A stretch of DNA of 53,556 bases from Sphingopyxis sp. HIX (GTDB lineage Bacteria > Pseudomonadota > Alphaproteobacteria > Sphingomonadales > Sphingomonadaceae): assembly GCF_001468285.1 (NCBI RefSeq), contig NZ_LNSB01000037.1, positions 1-53,556 on the forward strand, in the 5' to 3' direction. Positions 25,010 to 33,028 of the stretch are shown piece by piece. Below the pieces are notes generated by a model that was not told the origin of the DNA, made no database searches, and saw nothing but the letters and a program-made list of their open reading frames with translations. How positions within the stretch are numbered: position 1 is the first letter of the stretch; each line of letters opens with the position of its first letter. Made by a program: the position numbers and the translations under genes.

Positions 25010-25353
25010 AGCATCCTCCCATATACGGCGCCCGCCCGTCGTTGGGGCAGTGCCGCGCAGTCCATAACTGTGGGAGGCGCGCTGCTCGCACGATCAGGGC
25101 AGATCGTGTCGGCCGGTCCTGTTGCCGTGCATCACTCCCGCAAGTTACAGACAACAGATTCGATAAAATGTCAACTCTGTTGCCGGGCGCAAGCCCCCTG
25201 TTGCGGTGCACAATCTATACTGTGTAGTTTAATGCGCAGAAATGCTTGGGATTCTTTGCATCCGCTAAGCTTCGACGCCGAATTTTTCGGCGAAGAACCT
25301 GCTTGGGATTCGCGCGTGCAAGTCGCGAATCGCGCGAAACGCGCGGCAACCGT
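25010..25353. other. Intergenic region between TetR3 and TBDR1
   Basis: This 344-nt stretch has no gene. It holds the TBDR1 promoter region and several repeats: CAACAGA (25152-25158) inverted to TCTGTTG (25176-25182); CTGTTGC three times (25119, 25177, 25198); TGCTTGGGATTC twice (25243-25254 and 25300-25311); a hairpin CGCCGAA-TTT-TTCGGCG (25276-25292); and an inverted repeat GATTCGCG (25307-25314) with CGCGAATC (25324-25331). A weak family II operator lies at 25144-25167. Confidence 0.7.
25144..25167. promoter_or_regulatory. Weak family II operator upstream of TBDR1
   Basis: GTTACA-N12-GATAAA keeps the spacing of the family II sites and 5 of 6 plus 4 of 6 arm bases. It is about 135 nt upstream of the TBDR1 start. 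It is supported only by its context near TetR3. Confidence 0.3.
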
Positions 25354-25980
25354 TCAGCTTGACGGACCGGACCGATTGGCAAGCAGGGGCTCGACCACGA
25401 AGCGGCGGACCATATGGCGCAGCTTGGCCTCGTCGCCGCCGAACTGGTCGAGCACGCGGAGCAGCATCACCTGGTTGCGCGACAGCCAGCTGACGACGTC
25501 GGCTGGGTCAAGGTCGGCGGCGAGTTCGCCGCTCGCCTGCGCGCGCTGCATCACCGATTCCCAGCGATGCCGCGCCTGCTCCTGATAGGGGCTGGTCGGC
25601 AGCTGGCTCTGCGCCGACACTTCGAGGTCCTCGACGAAACGGCGGATATAGGGATTGCCGCTCGCCACCTGCACCGACGCGACGATCGCCTCGGTCGTGG
25701 TATCGGCGAAACCCTGGTGCCGCTGCACGCGCGCGCGCACGACCTCCTGGATCTTGTCGAGTTCGGCGAAGCCGATGCAGTCGACGATATCCATCTTGCC
25801 GCCGAAAAATTTATAGACGGTCGGACGCGACACGCCCGCGGCGCGCGCGATATCCTCGATCGTCGTCTTCTCGATCCCGTAACGTTCGAAACAACGTCGC
25901 GCCCCGTCGACGATCCTTGCGCCGGTCTTGCCGATATCGGGCATCGCCTTCTGTGCCGGATCGTCCAATGCCTGTTCCAC
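25354..25980 (-). CDS. TetR/AcrR family transcriptional regulator (TetR3)
   Basis: 208-residue regulator; the helix-turn-helix reads KTTIEDIARAAGVSRPTVYK then FFGGKMDIV. The longest frame starts with GTG at 25980 with GGGGAAGG directly against it; an ATG at 25944 (MPDIGKTG) with AGAAGG just upstream is a possible alternative. It is a paralogue of TetR2. It lies between the divergent tannase gene and TBDR1, and a family II operator sits in its own promoter region (26078-26101). This makes it the best candidate for control of the family II sites at 19.4, 26.1 and 30.6 kb. Confidence 0.9.
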   Translation of the reverse strand: MEQALDDPAQKAMPDIGKTGARIVDGARRCFERYGIEKTTIEDIARAAGVSRPTVYKFFGGKMDIVDCIGFAELDKIQEVVRARVQRHQGFADTTTEAIVASVQVASGNPYIRRFVEDLEVSAQSQLPTSPYQEQARHRWESVMQRAQASGELAADLDPADVVSWLSRNQVMLLRVLDQFGGDEAKLRHMVRRFVVEPLLANRSGPSS

Positions 25981-26077
25981 CCTTCCCCGGCCGGCTTCGC
26001 ACCGGACCTTGTAACCGCCGGCGGCCGGTAAAACCGGCTAGCCGACTCCGCAGCATCGCGTCACCATAGCAGCAATA

Positions 26078-26101
26078 TTTACATTTTCCATTTTTTGTTA
26101 T
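26078..26101. promoter_or_regulatory. Family II operator between TetR3 and the tannase-like gene
   Basis: TTTACA (26078-26083), 12-nt spacer, TGTTAT (26096-26101). The left arm is perfect and the right arm matches at four of six positions. It lies about 100 nt upstream of TetR3 and 60 nt upstream of the tannase-like gene, fitting autoregulation. Confidence 0.45.
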
Positions 26102-26159
26102 TTGATGCCTTACCGGATTCGCGGATCCGGCAAAATCACAATGGGTGGAGGACAGACCG

Positions 26160-27779
26160 ATGCGGTATCGCGCGGCATTGATGTTAGCCGGCATGATCTG
26201 GGCCACGCCGACCATAGCGGCGCAGGGCGATCGCCCTGTCGCGATCCCCGGCACCGCACCCGCCGCCTGTGTGCGCGATGCGATCGCGTGGGCCGGCAAG
26301 GATGTTGAAATCCGCTCGGTCCAATGGCTATCCGACCCCGCGCCCTATTGCCGCATCGACGGCATCGTCCGCACCGACAATCCCGGTCCGAACAGCGTCG
26401 GCTTCATGATTGCACTGCCGCAGAGCTGGAACGGCCGCTACCTGATGGTCATCCCCGGCGGATCGGCGGGCTATATCGTCGACCCGTCGCGCGAGCATAT
26501 CACCGCGGGCTATGCCGTGGCGTCGACCGACAAGGGGTCGCATTCGGCGGGCGCGCTCGACATGTCGTTCCGCGCCGACCCTGGCAAGTCGGAGGATTAT
26601 GCCCATCGCGGCGCGCATGTCGCGGCGCTCGCCACGCAGGCGATCGCACGCGGCTTCTACGACCGCCCGCGCATGCCGCGCTATATCATGGGCTGCTCGG
26701 GCGGCGGGGTCAGCGCGCTGATGGAGGCCGAGCGCTACCCGGACGATGCCGACGGCTTCATCGTCGGCGGCGCGCCGACCAGCGCCTATGTCCAGACCTT
26801 TTGGGTCTATATTGCGCAGCATGTCGCGCGCGACCCGAAGCGATGGATCTCGCCCGCCGAGATGGCGCGCGTCGGCCAGGTCATCATGGCGCGTTTCGAC
26901 GACAGCGACGGCGCGCGCGACGGCCTCATCTGGGACCCGACGCGGATCAAGCTTGCGCGAGGCCTCTTCCCCTTCCTCAGCGACGCGCAATATTCGACGC
27001 TCGGACTGCTCGCCGGCGGGCTCCCCGCGATCAAGGGGTCGGAGCTGTCGGCGCCCGGCTATTGGCTCGCCAACCCGGCGCTGCTCGGCCCGATCGGGCT
27101 CGGCACGGCCGCGCCGCCCTGGACCGACGCGACGCGGCCGCCGCTGTTCGGCTCGACCGTGCTCAGCATGAAGGCGCTGCGCGGCGACAATTTCGACGCG
27201 CTGACCCAGATGGATTTCGCCGACGCGCGCCAGCGCAATGCCGAGGCCGCGATCTGGGACAGGGTCGGCGGCTATGGTTATGCGCCCGAAAGGCTCGAAG
27301 GCATGACCCGCACGGGCGGCAAGATGATCATGTGGACCGGCGCCTCCGACGAGGCGGTGCCGCCCGCCTACACCGCCCATTACAGCGCCGGCGTCCGCGA
27401 GCGCTACGGCGCCGCGAGCGAGGATTTTTTCCAGGGCTTCTTCGTCCCCGGCATGTACCATTGCCGCGGCGGCGAAGGTACGCCGACCGACAGCTCGCGC
27501 GCCTTGCTCGAGGCGATGCAGCGCTGGGTCGAAGGCGGCGAGCGCCCCACCGAAATCCTGATGACCAACGCGCCGCGCGAGCTCGAGCTCAACTCGACAT
27601 CGAACACCGCGATGTATGTGTCGGGGATGAGCAAGGAAAAGGCGGTGATGACCGAGGCCCCGCCCGAGCGCACCTACCGCATCTGCGCCTTTCCGAAGGT
27701 GGCGCGGTTTACGGGCGCAGCGGGCAGCGACATCAACGATGCGCGCAACTGGAGCTGTACGGCGACGATGGCGCCGTAG
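26160..27779 (+). CDS. Secreted tannase/feruloyl-esterase family protein
   Basis: 539 residues with an N-terminal signal peptide (MRYRAALMLAGMIWATPTIA), so exported to the periplasm or outside. Family role: hydrolysis of aryl esters such as gallate or ferulate esters. The nucleophile is S180 in MGCSGGG. A likely catalytic Asp lies in TGASDEAVPP and the His in GMYHCRGG, and the Cys beside the Ser and the Cys beside the His form the CS-D-HC pattern of this family. The calcium-loop region FDDSDGARDGLIWDP is present without the usual Cys at its start. The ATG at 26160 follows GGAGGAC. It could release the aromatic or alicyclic acid that is then activated by the neighbouring CoA synthetases. Confidence 0.88.
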   Translation: MRYRAALMLAGMIWATPTIAAQGDRPVAIPGTAPAACVRDAIAWAGKDVEIRSVQWLSDPAPYCRIDGIVRTDNPGPNSVGFMIALPQSWNGRYLMVIPGGSAGYIVDPSREHITAGYAVASTDKGSHSAGALDMSFRADPGKSEDYAHRGAHVAALATQAIARGFYDRPRMPRYIMGCSGGGVSALMEAERYPDDADGFIVGGAPTSAYVQTFWVYIAQHVARDPKRWISPAEMARVGQVIMARFDDSDGARDGLIWDPTRIKLARGLFPFLSDAQYSTLGLLAGGLPAIKGSELSAPGYWLANPALLGPIGLGTAAPPWTDATRPPLFGSTVLSMKALRGDNFDALTQMDFADARQRNAEAAIWDRVGGYGYAPERLEGMTRTGGKMIMWTGASDEAVPPAYTAHYSAGVRERYGAASEDFFQGFFVPGMYHCRGGEGTPTDSSRALLEAMQRWVEGGERPTEILMTNAPRELELNSTSNTAMYVSGMSKEKAVMTEAPPERTYRICAFPKVARFTGAAGSDINDARNWSCTATMAP

Positions 27780-27850
27780 AACGTCTACCACGGCGCAGCG
27801 AATGCCGGCTTTGGGCCGGGGAACGGCAAGGTTCACCCGAAACCCGCCCC

Positions 27851-29386
27851 CTATTTCCCGAACAATGCCGTCGCCCCCTCGGGCACCGCCGGGAACAACC
27901 CCCGCAACGTCGGCTTCGAGATCTTCCCCGACAGCGTCCGCGGCAGCGGTTCGTCGATGAACACCACGCGGCGCGGGCGCTTGAACGGCGCGAGTTGCGC
28001 CGATCCGTCGCTTTCGATTGCCGACACCGCCGCGCTTTCGTCCTTCACCCCGCTCGCGACGATCATCGGCACTTCACCCCAGTCGCGGTCGGGGACGCCG
28101 ATCACCGCCAGTTCGGCGATATGCGGGTTCGCCGAAAGAATCTTCTCGATCTCGGCGGGATAGACGTTGATGCCGCCCGAAATGATCATGTCCTTCGAGC
28201 GGTCGACGACCTTCACGAAGCCTTCGTCGTTCATCATCCCCGTATCGCCGGTGCGCAGCCAGTCGCCGGCAAAGGTCGCCGCGGTCGCCTCGGGGTTGCG
28301 CCAATATTCGCGCATCACATGCGGGCCCCGCACCATGATCTCGCCCACCTCGCCATTGGCGAGCGCGTTGCCGTCGGCGTCGCCGATCTTCATCTCGCTG
28401 CCGACGATCGGGCGCCCCGCCCAGCCGATATGCTTGATCGCATCCTCACCATGCATCGTCGCGGCGAGCCCCGATGCCTCGGTCAGGCCATAGGACTGGA
28501 TCAGCGAAATGCCCTTGGCGCGGTACGCCTCGATCAGGTCGACGCTCACCGGCGCGCCGCCCGCAGCGGCCGAAATCATGCTCGACAGATCGGCCTTTTC
28601 GAACCCCGGCGAGCGCATCAGCCGTTCCCACACGACCGGCACCGTCGTCGCGGCGCTCACCCGGTGGCGCTGGATCACATCGAGGTAGCGGTCGATGTCG
28701 AAATCGGATTCGAGCACCATCGTGCCCCCCGCGTTGACCGCGAACTGGATGAAGCAGGAGACGATCGCGCCGGTGAAGACGAAGGGCACCGCGACCATGA
28801 TCGAATCGCGCCAGGTCAGCCCCTCGGCGATATTCTTGGCAAGCCCCGGATACATGGCGCTGCCGTGCGTCAGCAGCGCGCCCTTCTGCCGCCCCGTGGT
28901 GCCCGAGGTGTAGCAGAGGAACCCGGCATCGTTGAGCCCGATCGCCTCGACCGGCGCCGGACCGCTGTCGATCAGCAGCGAGGAAAAGCGGGGCACATCG
29001 CTGCCGTCGAGGCTATAGATCTTGAACGACAGCTTCGCCGCCGCCCGTTCGAGCCGGTCGAGATGCTTGGCCTGCGTGACGACCAGCTTGCAGTCGGCAT
29101 CCTCGAGCAGCGGCAATATCTCGCTCGCCGTCAGCTTGAAATTGAGCGGCACGATCATCGCGCCGAGCTTGAGGCTTGCGACGGTGAGCAGCGGTGCCTC
29201 GATCCGGTTGTCGAGGTGCATGCCGACGCGGTCGCCCTTGACCACCCCCGCGGCGCGCAAGCCCCGCGCGATCGCGTCGCTGCGCGCGTCGAACTCGGCC
29301 CAGCTGGTGCGGACGTCGTCGGCGATCACCGCGCTGTGATCCGGCCTCCAGCGCGCCCAGTAACGAACGAGTTCGGCGATATTCAT
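27851..29386 (-). CDS. AMP-dependent acyl-CoA synthetase (ACS4)
   Basis: ANL superfamily CoA ligase, 511 residues. Motifs are LCYTSGTTGRQKGALLTH (about 158-175), the A5 segment QSYGLTEASG, RTGDTGMMNDEGFVKVVDRS for the hinge and RTLSGKISKPTLR with the C-terminal catalytic Lys. The N-terminus lacks a signal. It follows RHO2 by 59 nt in the same direction, so the pair is one operon, and it is convergent with the tannase-like gene. Likely to activate the acid arising from the secreted esterase or the oxygenase reaction; the chain class is not readable. Confidence 0.93.
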   Translation of the reverse strand: MNIAELVRYWARWRPDHSAVIADDVRTSWAEFDARSDAIARGLRAAGVVKGDRVGMHLDNRIEAPLLTVASLKLGAMIVPLNFKLTASEILPLLEDADCKLVVTQAKHLDRLERAAAKLSFKIYSLDGSDVPRFSSLLIDSGPAPVEAIGLNDAGFLCYTSGTTGRQKGALLTHGSAMYPGLAKNIAEGLTWRDSIMVAVPFVFTGAIVSCFIQFAVNAGGTMVLESDFDIDRYLDVIQRHRVSAATTVPVVWERLMRSPGFEKADLSSMISAAAGGAPVSVDLIEAYRAKGISLIQSYGLTEASGLAATMHGEDAIKHIGWAGRPIVGSEMKIGDADGNALANGEVGEIMVRGPHVMREYWRNPEATAATFAGDWLRTGDTGMMNDEGFVKVVDRSKDMIISGGINVYPAEIEKILSANPHIAELAVIGVPDRDWGEVPMIVASGVKDESAAVSAIESDGSAQLAPFKRPRRVVFIDEPLPRTLSGKISKPTLRGLFPAVPEGATALFGK

Positions 29387-29445
29387 GCAGTCTCTCCCGA
29401 GGGGGTTTTCGCGGGGTCCGGCTCTGCGTCCGGTAGTCTCTTATG

Positions 29446-30594
29446 TCAGGCCAGCGCCTCGAACTCGCGCGCCATCTGCAGGTGCAGATGCTGCGTCGGC
29501 ACTTCGTTGGCGCCATAGAGGAAATCGGTCGTCGGCAGCGCCGCGGCATTGGCCTGGATCATTTCCTCCATCGGGAAATCCTCCTCAGTCGCCGCCTGGC
29601 GCAGGATATCCCAGCTGCGGTTGATCCGCGCCGCGACCTCGTCGGTCAGCTTGGCGGGGTCGGTCAGGAAGCGGATATGGACATGGCATTTTCCGGGGTC
29701 GGTGAGGTGCGGCCACACCGTCCAATGCTCGATATGGTCGGGGGTCGGGATCACGCTCATGTTGGGGAAGATCATGAGGTTGCCGGTCAGGTAGCGCCAG
29801 CCGCCCTCGATCGGCTCGCCGGCCTTCAGCTTGCGCGCGAGCCGCTTGCGCGCCGAATAGGATTGGCCGTGCCGCCCGAGATCGAGCCACACTGCGGCGC
29901 CGGTCTGGATCAGCTTGCCGACGCCTTCGGCGTGCAGGAATTGCGGGTGCAGCACGTCGATCGCACCGTCCATCACCAGCTTCCAGTTGATATCGAGGTC
30001 GATCTTCTGGTCCATGAACACGACAAGCTGGTCGATGTCATAGGCCGCGAGCCGCTCGTCGGCCTCGTCCAGATAATCGCCGATGCTGAGGTCCTGCGGC
30101 GCCTGCGGCAGCTTGATCCAGATCAGGCCGTGGCGTTCCTCGGCCGCAACCGAGAAGAGGTTGCGGCAGCCCTTGTCGAGCGTGCCATATTGCTCCTCGA
30201 ACGGCACGCCGCGCAGGCTCCCGTCGCCCTTGAAGCTCCAGCCATGATAGGCGCAGACGAAGAAGGGCTTTTTGCCCTTCTCGCTCTGTTCGACCTTGCC
30301 GCCGCGGTGGCGGCACATGTTGCGGAACACGGCGACGCTGCCGTCCTTCTGGCGCACGATCAGCAGCGGCACGCCCAGGATGTCGCGCGTCACGAAACTG
30401 CCCGGCTCGGGGATCTCCATGCTCGTTGCGGCGGCGAGCGGCTGGCGGCGAAACACCTCCAGCTCGCGCGCCAGATGGTCGGCATCGGTGAAATGCGCGG
30501 CGGGGACCTCGATCGAATCCTCGGCCATGTCGGTCGTGCCATTTTCCAGATGGTCGACGATACGGCGATAGATCGTATCCAGCTCGATTTTCAT
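29446..30594 (-). CDS. Rieske non-haem iron oxygenase, alpha subunit (RHO2)
   Basis: 382 residues, stand-alone Rieske oxygenase. The [2Fe-2S] ligands are C94 and H96 (CRHRGG) and C114 and H117 (CAYHGW). The iron-site region is MDGAIDVLHPQFLH, with D213 bridging and H216 and H221 as ligands. The spacing H-x4-H is as expected, but the usual E-x-Y-H is here D-V-L-H. It is the first gene of an operon with ACS4 and is divergent from the arylsulfatase across a 99-nt region with a family II operator. No reductase is adjacent. Confidence 0.93.
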   Translation of the reverse strand: MKIELDTIYRRIVDHLENGTTDMAEDSIEVPAAHFTDADHLARELEVFRRQPLAAATSMEIPEPGSFVTRDILGVPLLIVRQKDGSVAVFRNMCRHRGGKVEQSEKGKKPFFVCAYHGWSFKGDGSLRGVPFEEQYGTLDKGCRNLFSVAAEERHGLIWIKLPQAPQDLSIGDYLDEADERLAAYDIDQLVVFMDQKIDLDINWKLVMDGAIDVLHPQFLHAEGVGKLIQTGAAVWLDLGRHGQSYSARKRLARKLKAGEPIEGGWRYLTGNLMIFPNMSVIPTPDHIEHWTVWPHLTDPGKCHVHIRFLTDPAKLTDEVAARINRSWDILRQAATEEDFPMEEMIQANAAALPTTDFLYGANEVPTQHLHLQMAREFEALA

Positions 30595-30619
30595 ACCCTG
30601 TCCCTCGCCAATCTCGATG

Positions 30620-30643
30620 TTTACACTTTACGAAGAATGTAAT
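30620..30643. promoter_or_regulatory. Family II operator between RHO2 and arylsulfatase
   Basis: TTTACA (30620-30625), 12-nt spacer, TGTAAT (30638-30643). Arms and spacer equal those of the site at 19380-19403. It is positioned to control both RHO2-ACS4 and sulfatase-MopB3-MFS. Confidence 0.6.
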
Positions 30644-30693
30644 TCATCTATAGTGCGTCGTCAAGCATCCGGCGATCGACAGGCACGAGGTGT

Positions 30694-33009
30694 ATGGGAA
30701 TGAGGAACTACCGCTTTTTCAACGTCGCGGCTGCCTGCCTGGGCGCCGCGGCGCTGGCGGGTCCGGCGTCGGCGGCCCCCGGCGACCAGCCGAAGATCGG
30801 CAAGACCTTCGCCGATTCGGCGCCCGGCAAGATCCAGCGCACGACCGCCCCCGCTGGTGCGCCGAATGTCCTCGTGTGGGTGATCGACGACATGGGCTTC
30901 GGCCAGCTCGGCAGCTATGGCGGCCTCGTCGAAACCCCGAACATCGACCGCGTCGCGCAGCAGGGCCTGCGCTACACCAATTACCACACCACCCCGATCT
31001 GCTCGGCGAGCCGCGCGGCGTTGCTCACCGGCCGCAATTCGCACCGCGTCCATATCGGCGGCCATTCGGCGATCGCCGTCGGCTTCCCCGGGCAGGACGC
31101 GCTCGTCCCGCGCAATGCCGGCACCGTTGCCGAGAACCTCCGCCAGTCGGGCTATCTCACTTTTGCGATCGGCAAATGGGACCATCTGCCGCAGGCCGAC
31201 GCCTCGGCCGCGGGGCCCTTCACCTATTGGCCGAGCGGCCAGGGCTTCGACCGCTATTATGGGTTCCTCGCCTTCGACGCCGACAACTTCGACCCGACGC
31301 TCTGGTCCGACCACAATCCCGTCGCACTGTCGCCGCGCCCCGACTATCACCTGAGCGCCGACATGGCCGACAGGGCGATCGGCTGGATCGGTGCGCGCGA
31401 TGCGACCGACCCGAAGCGGCCCTTCATGATGTACTGGGCGACCGGTGCGGTCCATGCGCCGCACCACGCGCCGCAGCGCTGGCTCGACCACTATAAGGGC
31501 CGCTTCGACGCGGGCTGGGACGTCGCGATGCAGCAGGTGCTCGACCGGCAGAAGAAGCTCGGCCTCGTCCCCGCCGACATGGCGCTGCCGCCGCTGCCCG
31601 CCGGGGTGAAGCCTTGGGCCGGGCTCAGCCGCGACGAACAGCGCATGTTCGCGCGCCAGATGGAGGCGTTCGCCGCCCAGCTCAGCCACGCCGACGAGCA
31701 GTTCGGGCGTATCCTCGATGCGCTCGAAACCCGCGGCGAGCTGGACAACACGGTCATCCTGATCACCGCCGACAATGGCGCCAGCGCCGAGGGCGCACCG
31801 CAGGGCACCTTCAGCGAGCATTATTTCGCCAACGCCTATTTCGCGACGCTCGCGGAAAATCTACGTCATTACGACGATTGGGGCGGCCCCTCGACCTATC
31901 CGCATTACGCCAATGGCTGGGCGGTCGCGGGCAACACGCCGTTCCGCTATTACAAGCAGACCGCCTATGAAGGCGGCACGCGCGTGCCGCTGATCCTGTC
32001 CTGGCCCGGCGGCATCGCCGCGCGCGGCGAGCTGCGCGACCAGTATCAGCATGTCACCGACATCACCCCGACGATCCTCGACGCGGCGGGCATCGCCCCC
32101 GCGGCGTCGGTCAACGGCCAGCGCCAGATGGCGTTCGACGGCGTCAGCATGAAATACAGCTTCGCCGCGCCGGCTGCGGCGACGCGGCACCCGACCCAAT
32201 ATTATGAGATGTACGGCAATCGCGCCATCTACGCGGGCGGCTGGAAAGCCGTCGTCCCGCACCGGCTCGACGTCTGGGATTTCATGAACCGGCCGGTGTT
32301 CAGCGACGACCAATGGGAACTCTACAACCTCGCGACGGACCCCGGCGAACAGCGCAATGTCGCCGCGTCGAACCCGCGCAAGCTCGCCGAGATGAAGGCG
32401 CTGTTCGACCGCGAGGCGAAGGCGAACAATGTCTATCCGCTGACCAACGCCAGCGACGCCTGGGGTTTCGTGCGCCAGACCGCCGCCGCCGCCATGGCGC
32501 GGCGCGGCTATCTCTGGACCTACGCCGGCGCCACGTCGCGCATCCCGGAGGCGCTCGCCCCGCCCCTCCCCTCGACCAGCTTCGCGATCGAGGCGAATGT
32601 CGACCTCGACGCCGACGCCAATGGCACCATCGCTGCGATCGGCGGGCGCCATGGCGGCTTCGCGCTGTACCTGCGCAAGGGCCGCCCGATGTTCAGCTAC
32701 CGCAGTCTCGACCTGAAACTCAGCGAGATCGCCGCCGACCGCACCCTCCGCCGCGGCCCCGCGACGATCATGCTCCGCTTCGAGCGGCGCGGCGAGAGCG
32801 AGGCGGTCGTCCATATCCTCGCCGACGGCAGCGAGATCGCCAGCGGCCCGATCAAGGGCGCCCTGCCCCGCCTGTCCTTCTCGCCGACCGAGACCTTCGA
32901 CCTCGGCCAGGACAACGGATCGGGCCCGCTCGAGGGCGGCAAGAGTGCGGGCGCGCTCGACGGCCGCATCCGCACCGTGAACGTCCGCATCACCCCGCCC
33001 GCGCGCTGA
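30694..33009 (+). CDS. Exported arylsulfatase with C-terminal extension
   Basis: Type I sulfatase of 771 residues that hydrolyses sulfate esters in the periplasm. Signal peptide to about GPASA. Metal-binding Asp pair VWVIDDMGFG (D65-D66). The formylglycine site is C103-S-A-S-R107, the CxAxR form of the CxPxR motif, so a formylglycine-generating enzyme encoded elsewhere is needed. GKWDH and AYEGGTRVPLI are further active-site segments. Residues from about 580 to the end look like an extra beta-rich, lectin-like domain (FAIEANVDLDADANGTIAAI, GGFALYLRKGR, TVNVRI). Divergent from RHO2 and followed after 19 nt by MopB3. The start may also be the ATG two codons on (30700). Confidence 0.93.
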   Translation: MGMRNYRFFNVAAACLGAAALAGPASAAPGDQPKIGKTFADSAPGKIQRTTAPAGAPNVLVWVIDDMGFGQLGSYGGLVETPNIDRVAQQGLRYTNYHTTPICSASRAALLTGRNSHRVHIGGHSAIAVGFPGQDALVPRNAGTVAENLRQSGYLTFAIGKWDHLPQADASAAGPFTYWPSGQGFDRYYGFLAFDADNFDPTLWSDHNPVALSPRPDYHLSADMADRAIGWIGARDATDPKRPFMMYWATGAVHAPHHAPQRWLDHYKGRFDAGWDVAMQQVLDRQKKLGLVPADMALPPLPAGVKPWAGLSRDEQRMFARQMEAFAAQLSHADEQFGRILDALETRGELDNTVILITADNGASAEGAPQGTFSEHYFANAYFATLAENLRHYDDWGGPSTYPHYANGWAVAGNTPFRYYKQTAYEGGTRVPLILSWPGGIAARGELRDQYQHVTDITPTILDAAGIAPAASVNGQRQMAFDGVSMKYSFAAPAAATRHPTQYYEMYGNRAIYAGGWKAVVPHRLDVWDFMNRPVFSDDQWELYNLATDPGEQRNVAASNPRKLAEMKALFDREAKANNVYPLTNASDAWGFVRQTAAAAMARRGYLWTYAGATSRIPEALAPPLPSTSFAIEANVDLDADANGTIAAIGGRHGGFALYLRKGRPMFSYRSLDLKLSEIAADRTLRRGPATIMLRFERRGESEAVVHILADGSEIASGPIKGALPRLSFSPTETFDLGQDNGSGPLEGGKSAGALDGRIRTVNVRITPPAR

Positions 33010-33028
33010 CACAGGAAGGAAGTCGATC

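Noticed and set aside
25215..25227. CTA-N7-TAG with TTTAA on the right, resembling operator family III
   Set aside because: The left flank does not match, it lies about 205 nt from TBDR1, and one such short motif is expected by chance. Not counted as a family III site.
26324..29518. 1064-codon open frame on the plus strand
   Set aside because: It runs over the tannase-like gene in another frame and then antisense to ACS4. Its translation is Arg/Ala-rich with no domain; it results from GC-rich third positions.
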